From: Acanthococcus lagerstroemiae
Taxonomy: Eukaryota; Arthropoda; Insecta; Hemiptera; Eriococcidae
Assembly: GCA_031841125.1 (NCBI GenBank)
Contig: CM063108.1
Coordinates: 40,542,268-40,606,267, forward strand
Reading direction: 5' to 3'
DNA length: 64,000 nt
Positions 33,342 through 44,974 of the stretch are shown piece after piece. Each line of letters opens with the position of its first letter. The stretch's first letter is position 1. The position numbers and the translations under genes were made by a program. The notes under the pieces are model-generated. The model did not search any database. It was given only the letters and a program-made list of their open reading frames with translations, and was not told where the DNA came from.

Positions 33342-33785
33342 AAAGTCAGTACGTTTTACGTTACAGTTATCAAAAAATTTTCACGCCATAAGCCTGCTAA
33401 GGGAATACTTACTTCTAGATGAGAGATTTTTAAAAAGATTTCCTTCTGTAATACCTGAGAACACTGGTGAGGAAAAATCGAGACTTGTCTTTATGTATTA
33501 CATTAATCTCTTTAATAAATGAAAAATGAAGCAAAAAAATATTTGTAAAATGAAAATTCGATAATAAAAAAACGACACATATGGCCCAAGTTTTGAACAC
33601 ATGAAGCCCTACAACAGGATTTGTAAAGTAAAAGTTCAATAATAAAAAAACGCAACATAGCCTGATCAACCGCAGTATGTACACTGAGACGCTTTTAGAT
33701 GAAAGAAACCACGATGTGTTGTATAAAATACTTCCTACTGGTCACACTGATCACTCTAACACGCGTTTACAATGACGGGGTAAGC

Positions 33786-35600
33786 TCTGAATTTCGTGTT
33801 TTCAAAATACCGCCATTACACAACACCTTTGCGAGCATTGTGAGGTCTAGAAAAAATTAACCAGAGAAACAAGCTTGCTAAATAGCGTATATGTAGCTTA
33901 ACAATCTACAAAAATTCCAACGAAAAAGCTGAATGAATTGAATACCGTTCACGTTTTTGGCATTTGAAGTCACTGCGGCGGCATCACTTCAAGTTTAAAT
34001 ACCTACTCATTTTTTCAAAACCTATGAGATTTTATAAGGATTAGTGTTTACAGTTAATGGTCACTAAAATACAATAAATTTATGATAACAAGGAAAAATT
34101 TCTCAGAAATATTGAACTCCATTTTTAGACCATTATATGAACTTTTATGTTTAGTCAACTATGTACGAAACTAAAGGGGCTCCGAATCGTTCAGAGGTGG
34201 CGAGTGGCGTCCCTCATATACAAGGAAACACATTCTTGCCAACTGCTGAGGAAAACGTATAATTTGTCGTCTCGAAAAATGAATGAAATGTACTCGTCAT
34301 CTTTTCAAGATTCGTTTTCGTGTGCTTCTCGAGCAGGCACCGGGCACCGGAAGCGTTTAGTTGTCGACTCCGCCACGGACAAATCACATATGTTCGCAAT
34401 TATGATTTATCATCGTTGCCGAAGACGAGAATCCCACTAATAACGATAAACGCTAATTAATTTTGTACGACTAGGTATTATTCACTTCATTACTCCTCGG
34501 CTTCTCACAATCACTAGGCAGCTGGCTCGTGTAATGAGGCTGCAGAACTTGAGTTCCTGATTGTACACCCTCTCAACTGGAGATACACGACATACTCGAT
34601 GTGTTGAACTGCGAAGCGAGGATAGAAAAATATTAATGGATCGAAGGAAAGAAACGAATAAGGCACACGGTATAAAGTTGTTCGACTTATTCGCTCCTCT
34701 CTGGTGCATTTTATTTTCGAAAACGTCGCCTCACGTCGAGACGACACAGCAAAAGGCAGAGGGCGTAATGCTACACTCGCGAGTCGACCGCAAATAGATT
34801 AAAATCGCCGGATAAAGTCGTTTAATTTCGACGCGTTTTATTTAGCGGAAAATATATACGAAAAAGTAAACGAGAAATTTATTCGTGCGGATACCGGCGC
34901 AGGGCTGAAACAACGAAATCTGCTCGGCTTTTGGCTTTACAGCCGAGTCGTTCCTTTCTTCCCTCCTTGAAATGAAAAACGAAAAAACGGGGGGGGGGGA
35001 AATTCCCGGCATCTTCTCTCGACGAGGGCAGAGCGTAATCGCGCCGACAGTTCTAATTCCGAGGGGACCGTGGACCGGCATTGCAAATGCGAATTTGTAC
35101 GGCGATTTTCTGTACAGCTAACATTTCAGCCAGTAAAATACCCCCGACCATTTCTTTCAAATGAAGTTATTAATTCAGTATCACTCTAGCCGGAAAGCGC
35201 GGCGATGGTTCAAATGCTGTACCGATATAAAAAATTGAACTTCCTCGCTTGGTTTAGCAGACTAGACTTACGCGACGGGCAAAAACTGGCGAATGCTCCA
35301 GAGGATGGGGCTGGAAAGCTAGGATTGGTGGACGAAGTTAAAAAACAAGAGAATGAAAGGACACAAAGAGAGTAAAAAGAAAGGACAAGAATAAGAAACA
35401 GTGTTCACTTATTCAGGAGGAAGGGGTGTTTTTCATGGGTCACTATATCCTCATTTTTCAATTTCATACTCAATTTTTCAAGTAAAGCTGAAGATTTCGA
35501 AGTCATGGAGCACTATACGCCGTTCTATTCACTCATGTCATTCTCACTCAACTTATTCGTGCTTAAAATAAAAACCAGCAAATACGTTTTGAGACACTGA
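33786..35600. other. no assignable feature
   Basis: Short chance ORFs only. Composition becomes GC-richer and pyrimidine-rich between 34500 and 35100. No domain recognised. Confidence 0.35.
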
Positions 35601-35853
35601 TGGTGAATTTATATTCGAGTCAGCGACATATCACGAACAAATATTTAGATGTCGGCGACAATTACGGATTTATATTCCCTTCCAACTTTGTCGCAGACCT
35701 ATCACAGACATGTCGCGGACAACTTTTCCCCGAACCAACGAGTGCTGGTTTGAGAAGGACGTCGCCGACATTCTGTAGCTGTGTTGTGTTGTCAAAACAG
35801 CATCCGACAAAACATTTTGTCCTGAAGTCGCCGACTGGAACGTAAATCCACCA
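35601..35853. mobile_element. 253-bp MITE, copy 1
   Basis: It starts TGGTGAATTTATATTCGAGT and ends GTAAATCCACCA, so the ends form an inverted repeat of about 25 bases with mismatches. It carries GTCGGCGACAA and GACATGTCGCGGACAACTTT blocks. An inverted copy of equal length lies at 39713-39965. TGA occurs on both sides, which may be a 3-base target duplication. No coding. Confidence 0.75.
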
Positions 35854-36698
35854 TGATTTACATGTTTTCTTTTCTGTTCTAATTTTTGTTCATTCATTTA
35901 CTTTGAGTTTATCTATTTTCGAATCGTCTTTTGTTATTTTTTTTCCCGACTGTATCCTTGTTTTTATTCAATTTACATGTATGATTTTATAATGTATTAC
36001 TCTACTCAGTTTTTTATGTTTTTATGATTTTATTATCGTTTATGTATTAGAAAGGAAAAAGAGCCCTCACACGCTCGCACCAATTTGTACGTAGTGGGAG
36101 AGTGGGACAATAGTTGGTACAGTTTTCGCATTTGGCTTTTATTTCTGACTATTCAGCTGTCAACTTTCGGCTTCTGGCTGAATGAGCAATCGGTTATCGA
36201 CTTCTGGTTGACTTTTTCAATCCCCAAGTCCAGCTGTGTATACTTGCGCCTTCTGTCGGGGACTAGTAGAAGGCGAGAAAACGCACCGGGTGGATGCAGG
36301 TGCGCGCGTTGTAAGTAAGTTCACAGGCAGCTGATATTCATCGGAATTTTAAAATGAAGAAGCTTGGGGAAAGGGGCTACCTCATAAAGGCTTCTGACAA
36401 TTGGCAACATTGTAACACTGTACCCCAATTCCTCTTTGAACATCTTTCAGTTATTTTGGTGTATTATAGAGTTTTTGTGTTTTATTTTAATTACTAGGTA
36501 CGTGTGTCCCACTATTCTGTACTCATAGATAAATCTAATTTGTGCAAATTTAATTTTTAATATATACCCCCTTTTCCCCGTGGTGCCAGTGAGATGTTCA
36601 AAAAGAACATTGAAAACTAGTTCAATAGTCCAGAAAACTTTTTTCCCCCTACTATTTAGGTTATGATTCCCTGTCGTTCTACAAAAGGCGCTTGAAAC

Positions 36699-37629
36699 GG
36701 GCGCATATGAATTGCAAACCGAGAGGAAGATCGGATGTATGAATTGCAAACTGAGCCCGAAAGAAGTGGAAGAACGCATGTGTGAACTGCAAACTATTGT
36801 ACGTCTTTACTGAGTAGATTAGAACAATACGGGAAAATCATGTAATATATGGTTCTACGGTACAAATTATTTGAATATGAGACTGTAGGTCGACTCACAA
36901 ATACATATAATGTAATGGTAACGTACTAATGAAAATATTAATCAGCGTCAGATTAAAACGTAAGCCAAATTATCCCCCCCCCCAACACGCCCTTGTAAAA
37001 ATAACTCGAGAACTTAGCGTATTCAAATCTAGTCAATTGACCGCTTTCGTAGTCCTGAATTTTTCGACCCAAAAACTGCTGCCTTGCTCTTACTTCTTTA
37101 CGCAAGGTCGGCGCAGTAGAACTGGCATCTGAAAGACTGTTAATTGTCATATAGGTTTTGTTTTGAAATAAAACAAGAGTGTCAACGAAAATAAACAGGT
37201 CGGGATGTGAATGATAAAATGAGGAATTGAATGCTCTGAGTGGAATGACTCGCGTGCGTTCTTAGTTCTTCCCATATCGGCAGTACGACATGCCCACAAT
37301 TGACTGAGAAAACGTACAGTGTCCGCTATATAATTATTGAGGAGGTAGTTGCTGTACATGATCAGCTTGCTGGTAGCTGGCATAATCGAGAACAAGTCCT
37401 GAAGGTAACACTGCGTCACTTCGTCTAGTGCAAGAAAAGGTAAACCAAAGGTGTTCGAAATCCATTTGCCGACCTCTGTCTTGTAATCTGTCGAGAGTGT
37501 CCCATGTTCGCAATTCATACATCTCCTACGGAGTGAATCTATACAGCGGTTGGCACATACATCCACTTCACCCACCCCTTCACGTAAGGTTTGCAATTCA
37601 CGTAAATAGTTTGCAATTCACTTGCACCC
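36699..37629 (-). mobile_element. MULE-like element A with 8-bp target duplication
   Basis: The element starts GGGCGCATATG and ends CACTTGCACCC, and is flanked on both sides by CTTGAAAC (36691-36698 and 37630-37637), a perfect 8-base duplication. The word TGAATTGCAAAC or a one-base variant occurs three times near the left end (36708, 36740, 36783). It occurs inverted three times towards the right end (37506, 37589, 37609). The minus strand holds a transposase fragment. GGG ends, an 8-base duplication and a MULE-type protein agree with a Mutator-like element. At 931 bases it is an internal deletion derivative. Confidence 0.75.
37147..37596 (-). pseudogene. MULE-like transposase C-terminal fragment
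   Basis: The frame reads TEVGKWISNTFGLPFLALDE, then SNYLLNNYIADTVRFLSQLW and TKNARESFHSEHSIPHFIIH. FGLPFLxxxEV, a YLxxNYI block and NA-ESFHS-F are the C-terminal landmarks of a MULE transposase family that also appears at 58850-58540. The NGAESFH histidine block is usual at the end of the catalytic region. The catalytic DDE residues upstream are missing and the N-terminal reading is replaced by the subterminal repeats of the element. No functional protein is expected. Confidence 0.6.
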
Positions 37630-37639
37630 CTTGAAACAA

Positions 37640-39712
37640 CATCAGAAACGAGTTCAGCGGCCCAGGAATCACCTTTCTATATAACTGATGCCAGTATAAA
37701 CCAATTTTCCAATTTTACCAAGCCACCACCCCCTGAGATACTTTTAGAATGTAGAGCAATGTCAAAATAACCGAAGACCAAAAAATAACATATTTCATTC
37801 ATCTAATGTACTACTGTGATTAGTAGTAATTAATGAAGTTCACGGTTTTGGCATTTGAAACCACTGTGTGACTTAGTAATGCAGCAATAATAAAGGTGGA
37901 TGAAGATATTCATCTTTGGCCACGCATCCTGGAATTTTTGCTATTCTAAAGGCTCCAATATTCTTGTAACTGTAAGGACCCTGAAATTTCTAGAACTTAA
38001 GTTCCTAGGATTCAAATATTTCACGGGCTTTAGAATTTTTGTAGTCGTAGGGGTCTTAGAATTCCAAAAACTCCAGGAGGCTCGAAGTCTCTAAAATTTC
38101 GTGAATGGCGCCTTGTGCTTTCACAGTTATTTTTATTATTTTTTTTTTTAAATAAAAGAAACTGACTTTTATGACCTGCGCCCCGGGGCACTTGCATTAT
38201 TTTTAGTTTCACGTGAATCCAACGCTCGGAAAGTTGGAGAAATGGTAGTAATGATGAAAATAATACGTTACTTCTCTCGATGTGGCTGAATCTTGAAGTA
38301 CCAGACTTGATCTTGATTGCCATTCGCTTTTGATTTTGACGGGATTAAAGCTTCATTTTCCATATCATTACAACGAGCTGATTACTTATTGGCTACCCGC
38401 AAACTGTTCGAATTTATTGCATTATCTTACTGTTTCACTATTTTGGAAGCATTTTTAGATTGAAGTATTTTGCTCTGGAAGGGGCTATTGCCTCTATTGT
38501 TCTCCGCGTGTATTCGGGCTAGGATTTAAAATTCATGTACCTACATTTGGATACCTAAAGTACCCTTTCAGTGCTCTAACGAACCATGTTTTTGTGTGTT
38601 TCAGGTGAGTGTCAATTTTGTGATGTTATCACGGATCTGGTTGTGAAACTAAGAATGTATTCGTAAGTACCTAGCAATTTATATGTACATATTCCTTGCA
38701 GAATTCCCAATAAAAATATTTCGCTGTGTGTGGGATAGTTGCTCTCCTCATGGATTCTTGGTCCGGTCCCACGCGTCAAATCTACTTCAAAAGTCGTACC
38801 ATGACATCTTTGTCGGATGCTGCGTTTACTTTTTGGTCTGGGGAAACCAATTCATCGTGGATAATCCCGCGAGAATCGAAAAAAACAAGTGGAAGGGCAC
38901 TCCTCTCACAGATAATTTTCCAGCGAGCGCATACCATTGGAAAACCTTACCTCGACTTTAACAATCATCCCCATACGCGGGTTTCCGTTGTGTGCCAAAG
39001 TAAAAACATGAAAATGTCAAACCTAACGCTCCCCCGACACGAATTCAGTGGATGACATTTACAATCTACAGCCGTGTTGTTGATAGACATTTCCGTGCCC
39101 CCTGACACGAAGCCAGTTCGTATGATTCAACTCTTCATGGTGACAATTCAGTTCAGTGGTTGACATTTCTAGCCATGTGCTCGCTCATTGATCCTGATCT
39201 TTGCTGCACCCTGCGCGACTATAGTCTGCAGACGTGTTGTTTATTCGGACTTCGTATTCAAAATAGTCATCGGAAAAATTTATTGAAATACACACAGAAA
39301 TCTTCCCGAAAATGGAAAGGATTGTTTCAGAAGTAGCCCAGATCAAGCCTGGTAAGGAGAGGTAATCTGAGGATACCTATTCTAGGTCTGGCCTCCCGTA
39401 GAGAGCTCCAGATATGTGAATTCTGAACAAAAATTATTGAAATTTTTCAAGAAACCGTTTTGAAATCAGCTGGCAAAATAAAAAACAACTACAGATCGCA
39501 TTTGCCGATGGGCAAACACTCGTCAACTGAGTATCCATTTTAAGTTTGTCAATTCTGAAATATGCTTGGAGTCCCAATCACCACCGGTACGCCTCTGTTT
39601 TTCCCGTAGCCCTAGCCACTGTAAGACCTCTTGGAAAAGGTACATGGAAAATTTATGGAAAACTTTACGGAAAAAAGAATATGAATCATTATAAAGGGTG
39701 TTCCACGAATGA
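37640..39712. other. no firm feature; a possible acceptor-led ORF near 38700
   Basis: An AG acceptor with a good pyrimidine tract (CATATTCCTTGCAG, ending 38700) precedes a frame open to about 38961. A second frame is open over the same bases to 39055. Neither peptide is recognised, so I do not call an exon. The stretch 37900-38095 has repeated TTAGAATTTTTG-like words. Confidence 0.25.
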
Positions 39713-39965
39713 TGGTGGATTTACATTCGAGTTGGCGACTTCAGGCCAACATGTTTTGTCGGATGCTGTTTTGACAACACAACACAGCTACACAATTTTG
39801 GCGATATCCTCCTCAAAGCAGCCCTTGTCGGTTCAGGAAAAAGTTGTCCGCGACATGTCTGTGATAGGTCTACGACAAAGTTAGAAATGAATGTAAATCC
39901 GTAGTTGTCGCCGACATTTAAACGTTTGTTCGCGACATGTCGCTGACTCGAATGTAAATCCACCA
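39713..39965. mobile_element. 253-bp MITE, copy 2 (inverted)
   Basis: The reverse complement matches the element at 35601-35853 over its full length with scattered changes. Ends are TGGTGGATTTACATTCGAGT and its inverted form. Flanks TGA and TAA may be a decayed 3-base target duplication. Confidence 0.75.
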
Positions 39966-40324
39966 TAAGTTTCTCTGTTTTTTTCTATCGAGAAGTCGGA
40001 CTGCTACGGGACAAAAAAGGGTTCTTTAAGTGAGCTTGTTTCTTTTTGGGAGAATAAATTTTCTCTCCCGCCGCAAAACGGGTTCTCAAAAGTAAGACCA
40101 ACTTCGGAATGTTAAAGGAGAGGTATCGAACAAAGCATTGCCTTTGGTCGCTGATTTCTAATACACATTGCATTCGATTTTCGATCTGATTGAGAATTGT
40201 AGAATAGAAACATCCTAGAATACAAATACCCGATAGTGTCATTTGAGAGTCTTCAGAAAAAAGAAATACAAACAGCACAGACATGGACAGCTTTTTGGTC
40301 TTTGACACTATACTAAAAGGAAAA

Positions 40325-40775
40325 TGAAGCTGAAGAAATTCGTATGCTAGGGATCAGTGTAATGCTTGTGCTATCCTATACGGAACACAGATATGGGCCT
40401 TGACCAACAAACAAAACTGAACCAAATTAAAAACACACAGCATGTCATATTAAGAAATATCTTAGAAATCAAAAGGAGCAAAGACATTAGCACCAGACAT
40501 CGGCTAATACAGATGCTCAGGGCATATGATTAGGAGTAACGATGAAAAATGGAACAAAACAACAGAATGGATTCCATAAGGTAGGAAACGAAGAACGGGG
40601 TGGCCAGCAGTGAGACGGATAGACGAAGTAATAAGGTTAGTGGGTGTATATTGGGCAAGCAATGCCCAAAACCGGAAGGCGTTGAAAAGGGTGATGGAGA
40701 TTGATAGGCTAAGTGGTGGCTCGCTTCCCGAATCAGAGTTGTAAATTTAAAAAAAAAATGAATAAATACCTAAAT
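40325..40775 (+). mobile_element. RTE-type LINE C-terminal fragment with A-rich tail
   Basis: Plus-strand frames read LTYGTQIWALTNKQ, then LNQIKNTQHVILRNILEIKR, GHMIRSNDEKWNKTTTEWIP, then RKRRTGWPAVRRIDEVIRL and MEIDRLSGGSLPESEL, ending in a run of A and an AATGAATAAATACCTAAATA tail. This is the thumb and C-terminal tail of RTE-like reverse transcriptases. Several stops interrupt it. RT palm and endonuclease are absent, as expected of a 5'-truncated copy. Confidence 0.7.
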
Positions 40776-40915
40776 AAAAGAAATTTTGACCTGGTTCCGA
40801 TCTGGGCCCCGAATTCAACTTTTCTTCCTTGAAAGAAGCCAATTTGACTTTGCGAGAAAAAAATTGTATTTGTCGATGTGGGGATTTTTCGTTCGCTAGG
40901 TTTGAAAATTCTTAT

Positions 40916-41135
40916 GGGGTCTAGTTGGTCGAGTGGATAGCGCGCTGGTCTCGGAATCCGGATATCCCGGGTTCGAGCCCACGTAGCAACTCGCTACATT
41001 TCGACCTGGGCCGGTTTTTCGGCAAGAAGAGAAGAGGGCTAAGACAGCCCTAACAGCCACCCCGACGTCTCCGAGGTAATGCTTGAAAGGGCGGTTTTCA
41101 GGGTTCGGGATGAGAACAAAATTAGAAAAGAGAGG
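40916..41135 (+). mobile_element. tRNA-derived SINE, copy 1 of a shared family
   Basis: The head reads GGGGTCTAGTTGGTCGAGTG, GATAGCGCGCTGGTCTCGGA and CCCGGGTTCGAGCCC, with A and B boxes in tRNA spacing. A body common to the copy at 55640-55855 follows: CGTAGCAACTCGC, a GGCCGGTTTTTCGG block, AGAGGGCTAAGACAGCCCTA and GACGTCTCCGAGGTAATGCT. The 3' end near 41135 is A-rich. The two copies together define a family of about 215-220 bases. Confidence 0.85.
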
Positions 41136-41139
41136 TTTG

Positions 41140-42135
41140 AATAATTCTAATTTTATCCAACCTCGATTTGAGCCCCAACATTCAAATTGACTCGCTGTAT
41201 ATGGAATAAGTCTTCGGAAAAAGCATAATATGGGATTAGTGCGTGCAATCTATACTTGCAATGAGTGACTAAAGAGCTCCCACAACTGAACACATTTCAA
41301 AGATGTCTGATTTCCGCAGCATAATTCCACACGTATTCGCCTGATCCATCTGATTCCTGACGACAGTATTTCTCATGCCGGATATCATTTTTGACGAGAC
41401 GAACTGCGTGCCGGGCTGGATATAAGCGGCTAGAAGTTGATAGTTTTTTATTTATTTCTTGTCTCTGTTCAGCGCGGGAATAAAAAATGAAGTGTTGCGA
41501 TGAGTGAAGTATGCTGAGTGCTTCAGGTAAGGTTTGACTTTATACGGTCGCTGTCATAACAAAAACAACTGGTGCGCGCAATAGATTCTTTGTTTTTATT
41601 TTTTCTTGATTAATGGTGTGTATTTTCTATCGCGTCGGCACTTTGATTGGACGGGCTGATTGATTCGTTCCCTCTTCTCTTTTCCTCTTCTGTTTCGTTC
41701 GAAATCCGGGTGCTGCTTTCGATTTAGTATCAATACATACTAGCTGTACGAACTATGAACACATCTTACGGAGACCTCATCAACCCGTCGACTGGATTGT
41801 GTTTTTACCCAGTTGTGCCGAAATGCGAATGGAGTAGGTTGAACAAACTCCTATAACAAACTCGTATGAAATAGTATATTAACAATATAGGGGTTTCAAG
41901 GTCGCTGGATAAAGTTTTTACATAACATTGCCTCTATTTTTCATGACTGTGGTATCTGGGGGAAAACGCCAAGATAGCAAATAATGAAAAATACAATATA
42001 CCTATCAGTTCTAGGGTTTTTGAATCGCTGAATTCATTTGTCGTGTCTGTGTATAACTCAAACTGGAAACTGTAGGGACCAGGGCCACGCTCGAGACACG
42101 TCGACACGTCTTATTGACGTTTAGTATTTTAAACA
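41140..42135. other. no assignable feature
   Basis: Unique-looking AT-rich sequence, no domain or repeat recognised. Confidence 0.4.
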
Positions 42136-42139
42136 CACG

Positions 42140-44969
42140 ATCGAAATTAAATCGATTACCGTTGTTCTCTATCTAAAAAATAAGAAGTGATCAAATTATC
42201 CTGTACATTTCACGACCTCAATAGGAGTACTGAGGGTGTTTTTGTTCATTGTCACGTCCTGCTTCAACAGTAATAAATATTACCTATCATAAAGAACTTA
42301 TTACTACTTGTGACAGTTACTTTTGAGTTTTAAGCATTTTTGGATTTTTGGTGAATTTTTCCCAAAAGTTCTCAAAACCCAAGATTGAGTGCTGCTCCAA
42401 ATTATGGGTATTTTCTGATTCTCCAGCAATTCACTATAAAATATCCTCGCAAATGACACTGAGGCCTTCTAAGTTGTTCAGAATTCCAGGTGGAATTTTC
42501 TCGATCCGAACAACTTTTATATTAATTGGCAACGACCCACATCAAATGAAAAATGATGTAGTTTACTTAAGTAAGCATTTCAAATTTATTTTAAAAACAC
42601 GTCGACTCTCTTATTTGACTTTTTAAGTATTTTAAAAACACATTAAAGTCGAGTAAATTCACAGTACCAATAATGGGTCTGAAAAAAGGTAGTACCAATT
42701 GTGGTTCGGGCTAAAGTTTGATTAGAAAAAGTAACTGAAAATACGTGAAATTTGGTCTTATGAGGTAAAGTATTACTTGTACTACACTTTTCATTCGATT
42801 ACCCGATCATTCACTTTGATTTTCCGCGATTTTTGCAAACTTTTCCCCCCATTTTTTGAATTCCTTTATTCTTTCCGCACACACATATATGTGGACCGAA
42901 ATCGAAAACTCAAGCGGAAAAATGTTCCCTAGACTCTCCTCTACACAACCATATATAATACGTTGGGAAAATATTAATTTAAAGTACTTATCGATCGTTT
43001 CTCACAGAATTGATATTTCACACACATGAAAAATAAGGCATGTTTTGATAACAACTTTGAAAAAAAATTCCATCACAACAAACACATTGAGTTATGAACT
43101 TGAAACCAACATGGATAGTGTAAAACATGTTGGTCCTTCGAATGGAAGAGGTTTCACGGTTGTCCAATGCCTCGATCTAGCGAGAAAACGCGGTTTCAAA
43201 AAAAGGACTCACAATTGATGATAGGCTCAGAATAGGTAGCTTACCTTACTATTATATTATTTTAAATAAAATATTTCTAAATAGACCTCAGAGGATAAAA
43301 GTTCGAGTGGTGATGGTTTACATTATAACCTATTCGACGCTGGCGCTTCTATAATTTGCACAGTCCCAGTCAGAGGCTTTCAAAAACATTAATTATAGAT
43401 AACAACTTTGATAACAGTTTGTATGTTTGTGTCACAGGTCGCGCTATACGTTCTTCTTATCATTGTACGCAGTACGATTGTAATTTCGCACTTTGAAAAT
43501 GCCTAGCCGGTATACTTATCATCTAAATCTCTTTAATCTCTTCAATAAATGAAAATTGAAGCAAAGAAGTATTTGTAAAATTAAAGTTTGATAGTAAAAA
43601 AAAACACACTAAAAGATACGACGCTAGCGCTTCTACAATTTGCCCAGTCCCAGTCAGATGAAATAAAAAAAAGTATTATTTGTAAAATATGAAAGTTGGA
43701 TAGTAAAAAAACGCAAAATGAAACATCTACTTATGTACATCTCTTTAATCTTCTCAATAAATGAAAAATGAAGCAAAAAAATGTTTGTAAAATGAAAGAT
43801 CTATAATTAAAACAACGCAACATGAACTGAGTTTTGAACTTGGTATATCTGTCTCCCAACCGGATGCGCAATCAGTTACCCTAGTTACCCGCAGAAAAGT
43901 CACCCATTTGCAACCGTCAGTTGGACGCTGTTAAGCGCAAGGGAACCAGCGGACATTTGTAAGCAGAATGATTTATTAGTATCGTTATTGGTAAGTGCAT
44001 AAAAAGTAGAATTTAGTATCGTTATTGGTAAATGCATAAAAAGCATAATTTTTCAAAATTTGCCCCCCGATTTAAAAATGCGCACTCACGTTGAAAAAAT
44101 CTTATCCGTTAATGCTATGTCACATAGTTTCTACATGGCTCGTGAACTTCGAATCATGTGTTCTCAAAAAACAGATTTTACTGGTTGGTTCCCTTATGCT
44201 TAACAGCGTCCAGTTACCCTCAGATTACCCAGAAACCTGTCAGTTACCCTTGGTTCCCTTTCAGTTACTTGGGTAACTGGCGGGATTCTGCGCATCGGAA
44301 AGTCAGTACGTTTTACGTTACAGTTATCAAAAAATTTTCACGCCATAAGCCTGCTAAGGGAATACTTACTTCTAGATGAGATTTTTAAAAAGATTTCCTT
44401 CTGTAATACCTGAGAACACTGGTGAGGAAAAATCGACACTTGATGTATTACATTAATCTCTTTAATAAATGAAAAATGAAGCAAAAAAATATTTGTAAAA
44501 TGAAAATTCGATAATAAAAAAACGACACATATGGCCCAAGTTTTGAACACATGAAGCCCTACAAAAGGATTTGTGAAGTAAAAGTTCAATAATAAAAAAA
44601 CGCAACATAGCCTGATCAACCGCAGTATGTACACTGAGACGCTTTTAGATGAAAGAAACCCTGATCGTTCTATATTCACGATGTGTTATATAAAATACTT
44701 CCTACTGGTCACACTGATCACTCTAACACGCGTTTACAATGACGGGGTAAGCGCGCGGAACACTCACACATAGACACAGATGCAAAACGACTTTAAAACT
44801 TAATTACAGCTTACTGAATGCACTACTCTGCAATGTTTTTTTTTAAAAAAAACCTCCTAGGGAACCCAAGCTTTCATTTGAGACATTTTTCAAAAGAATC
44901 TGTTCAGCCTATCGAGCGTGATGGCACTTCATCGACCCATTTATATAGATATAATATAATATAGATAGA
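42140..44969 (-). mobile_element. Helitron-like element copy B, 5' end present, 3' end missing
   Basis: From 42163 to 44752 it matches copy A (30897-33785) at high identity. A 200-base segment and several shorter ones are missing here, including the piece corresponding to about 31660-31850 of copy A. Beyond the shared part it continues to 44969, where the minus strand begins TCTATCTATATTATATTATA, a typical Helitron 5' end (TC after a host A). The hairpin-CTAG end is absent; the matching sequence starts abruptly near 42140. An open frame of 73 codons (44158-44379) is preserved identically in copy A (33201-33422) but lies in the CAGTTACCC-repeat region and is probably not a gene. Confidence 0.6.
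43860..44298. repeat. inverted-repeat insert inside Helitron copy B
   Basis: Same arms as 32934-33341: GGACGCTGTTAAGCGCAAGG on the left, its inverted form on the right, and the flanking CGGATGCGC/GCGCATCGG pair. Confidence 0.6.
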
Positions 44970-44974
44970 TAGAA

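Larger units (their letters stand above)
30436..33785 (-). mobile_element. Helitron-like element copy A, 3' end intact, 5' end missing
   Basis: Read on the minus strand, the element ends at 30436 with a GC-rich hairpin (CCCGTCCGAAGGACGGG) followed by TAATTCAG and CTAG, then a host T. This is the canonical Helitron 3' end. About 250 bases of this end are repeated in diverged tandem (units begin near 30471 and 30722). From about 30890 to 33785 the sequence matches copy B at 42140-44752 in the same orientation. It contains several diverged repeats of an AATAAATGAAAAATGAAGCA unit (near 32450, 32820, 33510). No Rep or helicase coding is present. It stops matching at 33785 and has no TC 5' end, so it is truncated there. 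Confidence 0.65.

Noticed and set aside
33201..33422. 73-codon ORF identical in both Helitron copies as a conserved gene
   Set aside because: It overlies CAGTTACCC repeats and stem arms; identity is explained by the recent relationship of the copies.
30436..44969. One single 14.5-kb Helitron running from CTAG to TC
   Set aside because: The central 2.6-kb part is present twice and unrelated elements lie between, so two truncated copies are the simpler reading.
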